Made by a program: the position numbers and the translations under genes
Shown: in pieces, positions 61,467 to 64,000 of the stretch
Layout: every line of letters starts with the position of its first letter
How positions within the stretch are numbered: the first letter of the stretch is position 1
Origin: Fontibacter flavus
GTDB taxonomy: Bacteria; Bacteroidota; Bacteroidia; Cytophagales; Cyclobacteriaceae
Assembly (NCBI RefSeq): GCF_042432905.1
Contig: NZ_JBHLWI010000028.1
Span: 62,001-126,000 of the forward strand
Length of the DNA: 64,000 nucleotides
Direction of reading: 5' to 3'
The notes under the pieces: model-generated
Database searches by the model: none
What the model was told of the DNA's origin: nothing
What the model saw: the letters and a program-made list of their open reading frames with translations, nothing else

Positions 61467-61712
61467 TTAAAGTACTTTTTCAGCAAGTAGAACAATATTG
61501 TTGTCTTTTACTTCTACAACTCCACCTTCAATTACATGGCTTTTCTTTCCTTCTGCTGAGGTGTAGGAAACAGTTCCTTTTTCCAATGCAGAAACGATAG
61601 CCGCGTGGTTTTTCAAGACCTGAAAGGATCCTTTGGCTCCCGGGAAAGTTGCCTCGGACACTTCTCCTTCGAAAACCTTGAGGTCTGGAGTAATTATGGT
61701 CAATTGCATCAT
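61467..61712 (-). CDS. atpC: ATP synthase epsilon subunit, short form
   Basis: Epsilon subunit of F1 on the central stalk. 81 residues from MMQLTIITPD (an upstream ATG at 61733 would add 7 residues with no family match). It consists of the N-terminal beta-sandwich only (VFEGEVSEATFPGAKG, IVSALEKGTVSYT, VIEGGVVEVKDNNIVLLAE); the C-terminal inhibitory helices of E. coli epsilon are missing, as is usual in Bacteroidota. It follows atpD by 41 bases. Three decayed copies of this gene occur at 55.9-59.7 kb. Confidence 0.95.
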   Translation of the reverse strand: MMQLTIITPDLKVFEGEVSEATFPGAKGSFQVLKNHAAIVSALEKGTVSYTSAEGKKSHVIEGGVVEVKDNNIVLLAEKVL

Positions 61713-61753
61713 AAGGTTCAGATTTTTGGTCAATCAGGATTACCTGAATCAGA

Positions 61754-63256
61754 TTATTTTACCTCAGCAAGCATTTTTTCACCTTTGGCAATAGCGTCTT
61801 CGATGCTACCTACCAAGTTGAATGCCGCCTCAGGCAAGTGATCCAATTCACCGTCCATGATCATGTTGAAGCCCTTGATGGTGTCTTTGATGTCTACCAA
61901 TACACCTTTAAGGCCTGTAAACTGCTCCGCTACGTGGAATGGCTGGGAAAGGAATCTCTGTACCCTTCTAGCTCTGTGAACCACCATCTTATCTTCTTCA
62001 GAAAGTTCTTCCATACCCAAGATGGCGATGATGTCCTGAAGTTCTTTGTAACGCTGAAGGATTTCTTTTACCCTTTGTGCACAGTCATAATGTTCTGCAC
62101 CCAAGATGTCTGGAGTCAAGATCCTGGAAGTGGAATCCAATGGATCCACCGCTGGATAGATACCCAATTCAGCAATCTTTCTGGAAAGCACGGTAGTCGC
62201 ATCCAAGTGGGCGAAAGTCGTCGCAGGAGCAGGGTCAGTCAAGTCATCCGCAGGTACGTAAACAGCCTGTACGGAAGTAATGGAACCATTCTTCGTAGAA
62301 GTAATCCTTTCCTGCATGGAACCCATCTCAGTAGCCAATGTAGGCTGGTAACCTACCGCTGATGGCATCCTGCCCAAAAGTGCCGATACTTCGGAACCTG
62401 CCTGTGTGAATCGGAAGATGTTATCGATAAAGAATAGGATATCTTTACCAGCGCCATCTCCTTCACCATCCCTGTAGTATTCCGCCAAAGTCAAACCTGT
62501 CAAGGCTACCCTAGCACGGGCACCCGGAGGCTCGTTCATCTGACCAAACACGAAAGTAGCTTTGGACTCTTCCAGTTTCTTAAGATCCACTTTGGATAAA
62601 TCCCAACCACCTTCAGTTTCCAAGCTATGTAAGAAGTCTTCACCATAAGTTACGATGCCTGATTCGATCATCTCCCTCAAAAGGTCATTACCTTCACGGG
62701 TTCTCTCACCTACACCGGCAAATACAGAAAGACCTGAATATGCTTTTGCAATGTTGTTGATCAATTCCTGGATCAATACCGTCTTACCCACACCGGCACC
62801 ACCGAAAAGACCGATTTTACCACCTTTTGCATAAGGCTCGATCAAGTCGATTACTTTGATACCTGTGAAAAGCACTTCAGTAGAAGTAGAAAGATCTTCA
62901 AACTTAGGAGCTGATCTGTGGATAGGCAATCTCTTGGATGATACCACTTCAGGCAAACCATCGATGGCCTGACCAACCACGTTGAAAAGTCTACCCTTGA
63001 TAGCTTCACCGGTAGGTACAGAAATAGGAGCGCCATTGTCTATAGCTTCCTGACCTCTTACCAAACCTTCAGTAGCATCCATCGCAATGGTCCTTACTCT
63101 ATCCTCACCTAGGTGCTGCTGTACTTCAAGGACTACTTTCTGACCGTCTTCTTTGGTGACTGTCAAAGCATCCAATATGTTAGGCAATTTTCCTCCCTCG
63201 AAGGAGACGTCCACCACCGGACCAATTACCTGGGTTATCTTACCAATATTTGCCAT
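61754..63256 (-). CDS. atpD: ATP synthase F1 beta subunit
   Basis: Catalytic subunit of ATP synthase. 500 residues starting MANIGKITQVIGPVVDVSFEGG. P-loop GLFGGAGVGKTVLIQELI, GERTREGNDL, ILFFIDNIFRFTQAGSEVSALLGRMPSAVGYQPTL (Walker B region) and DLTDPAPATTFAHLDATTVLSR are all present. As in many Bacteroidota, atpDC is a separate two-gene operon and the other F1Fo genes lie elsewhere. Confidence 0.98.
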   Translation of the reverse strand: MANIGKITQVIGPVVDVSFEGGKLPNILDALTVTKEDGQKVVLEVQQHLGEDRVRTIAMDATEGLVRGQEAIDNGAPISVPTGEAIKGRLFNVVGQAIDGLPEVVSSKRLPIHRSAPKFEDLSTSTEVLFTGIKVIDLIEPYAKGGKIGLFGGAGVGKTVLIQELINNIAKAYSGLSVFAGVGERTREGNDLLREMIESGIVTYGEDFLHSLETEGGWDLSKVDLKKLEESKATFVFGQMNEPPGARARVALTGLTLAEYYRDGEGDGAGKDILFFIDNIFRFTQAGSEVSALLGRMPSAVGYQPTLATEMGSMQERITSTKNGSITSVQAVYVPADDLTDPAPATTFAHLDATTVLSRKIAELGIYPAVDPLDSTSRILTPDILGAEHYDCAQRVKEILQRYKELQDIIAILGMEELSEEDKMVVHRARRVQRFLSQPFHVAEQFTGLKGVLVDIKDTIKGFNMIMDGELDHLPEAAFNLVGSIEDAIAKGEKMLAEVK

Positions 63257-63304
63257 TTGTATTTAGTATTGTAAAAAGGATTAACACTTTTTAGATATCG
63301 GACG

Positions 63305-63333
63305 CAAAATTAATTATTAAAGCTGAATACCAA
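63305..63333 (-). promoter_or_regulatory. Promoter of atpDC
   Basis: On the - strand TTG (63331-63333), 18-base spacer, TAATTTTG (63305-63312), 48 bases before atpD. Confidence 0.5.
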
Positions 63334-63451
63334 AGGATGTTTGGAAATTTAATCCTAATAATCTGTTGATTTTTATATCTCTAACCTACCTGCCTTAATT
63401 TTTAATAAAATATTCCCTTTTATAGAATGACCTAGTTACGCTTTTGTAAAC

Positions 63452-63575
63452 ATTTCTATCATCTGGAATGGGATGATTTTTTGCATGAGTAAGATGGCTT
63501 TGGCCTTTATAGACAATCTCTATCAATAGGTCCCGCCTTATAAGAGTTTGATGGATAGGTGTAAACGATAGAAAT
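63452..63575 (+). promoter_or_regulatory. Possible structured leader upstream of hmuT
   Basis: ATTTCTATC (63452-63460) and GATAGAAAT (63567-63575) are perfect inverted copies; GTAAAC precedes both. Inside, ATCATC...GATGAT followed by six T (63458-63482) looks like a weak terminator. No known riboswitch motif was recognised. No gene was found in 63334-63590. Confidence 0.35.
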
Positions 63576-63590
63576 TTTCAATCATAATTT

Positions 63591-63609
63591 ATTTGGATTT
63601 AATCTAAAT
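63591..63609 (+). promoter_or_regulatory. Candidate iron-regulator operator
   Basis: ATTTGGATTTAATCTAAAT is a nearly perfect 19-bp palindrome 41 bases before the heme-binding protein gene. Size, symmetry and position fit a Fur- or DtxR-type operator. Confidence 0.5.
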
Positions 63610-63649
63610 ACAATGATATTTGTCAGGTTATTTAAAATTAGTCTAATTA

Positions 63650-64000
63650 ATGATAAGAATTATTTCCTACATCATCATCACCGCATTACTGGCTTTTTCA
63701 TGTGGTAAAAATGAATCTGAATCAGAAACTGTCCAAGATATGACTAAGATCATCACTGCCGGAGGTACTGTTTCAGAGATTGTGGCAGCCCTGGGTTTCC
63801 AAGAACAGATTATCGCTACGGATATTACTTCCACCTATCCTGCCGAACTTCAAAAGCTTCCATCTATCGGTTACCGAAACCAAATCAAAGCAGAAGGTAT
63901 CCTGGCTCTTGGTCCAGATTTGGTTTTGGCTGAGGAAGGTTATCTTACTCCAGATGTGGTGCAGCAGTTGGAATCCACGGGTGTCATGCTGCATTTTTTT
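63650..64000 (+). CDS. hmuT: HmuT-like heme-binding lipoprotein of an ABC importer, 3' end outside window
   Basis: 117 residues are visible. Lipobox LLAFSC (Cys at residue 18), then the periplasmic binding-protein fold for hemin: KIITAGGTVSEIVAALGF, IIATDITSTYPAELQKLPSIGYRNQIKAEGILALGPDLVL. The DxTSxYP and GY motifs are typical of HmuT. It would deliver heme to a HmuUV permease, whose genes probably lie beyond the window. hemH is 12 kb away and not linked. The palindrome just upstream suggests iron control. Confidence 0.9.
   Translation, partial: MIRIISYIIITALLAFSCGKNESESETVQDMTKIITAGGTVSEIVAALGFQEQIIATDITSTYPAELQKLPSIGYRNQIKAEGILALGPDLVLAEEGYLTPDVVQQLESTGVMLHFF

Overview
The window looks like a chromosomal segment of a Bacteroidota bacterium, most likely order Cytophagales (Cyclobacteriaceae-like). 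The evidence is two SusC/SusD outer-membrane uptake loci, a type IX secretion sorting domain, bacillithiol synthesis (BshC), a CarB without its allosteric domain, promoters of the TTG-N18-21-TAnnTTTG type, A-rich starts without Shine-Dalgarno sequences (rpsU is the exception), and many Rho-independent terminators. No phage, insertion sequence or CRISPR array was seen. The first gene (bshC) and the last (a heme-binding lipoprotein) are cut by the window edges.

Layout. 0-2.6 kb: bshC, 5-formyl-THF cyclo-ligase and a small outer-membrane protein. 3.3-14 kb: two SusCD loci, the first with an extra lipoprotein. 14.2-20.3 kb: the complete 2-oxoglutarate dehydrogenase complex (sucA, sucB, lpd). 20.7-34 kb: housekeeping genes (peptide deformylase-like, carB, DUF4834, gcvP, M28 peptidase, DEAD helicase, dihydroorotase, tRNA-His). 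34.4-38.8 kb: a glycogen operon (debranching enzyme, glycosyltransferase, GH57). 39-51 kb: RidA-like lipoprotein, HAD phosphatase, DUF2461, murF, a T9SS cargo protein, a TPR histidine kinase with a LuxR regulator, panB and a PyrR-like protein. 51.2-55.8 kb: hemH, an MFS carrier, and hpf, xerC, a DUF6624 lipoprotein and rpsU. 56-61.3 kb: a tandem array of three cassettes. 61.5-64 kb: atpC, atpD and hmuT.

The most unusual region is 55.9-61.5 kb. Three times over it holds a decayed antisense copy of atpC, a conserved leader of about 155-163 bp with the palindrome AAATGGCCATTT, a tiny secreted cysteine-rich protein (64, 67 and 57 residues), and a beta-propeller-type lipoprotein. Two of the three units close with the same terminator type as atpC, and the third runs into the atpC terminator itself. 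The array lies on the + strand between atpC and rpsU, both on the - strand, and seems to have grown by repeated duplication that carried part of atpC along. The small proteins and lipoproteins may work as pairs; their function is unknown.

A second unusual signal is a dispersed family of degenerate heptamer arrays (AGAnnnn and relatives, 3-10 units) in intergenic DNA between 18.7 and 31.1 kb. They occur in both orientations and often begin exactly at a stop codon.
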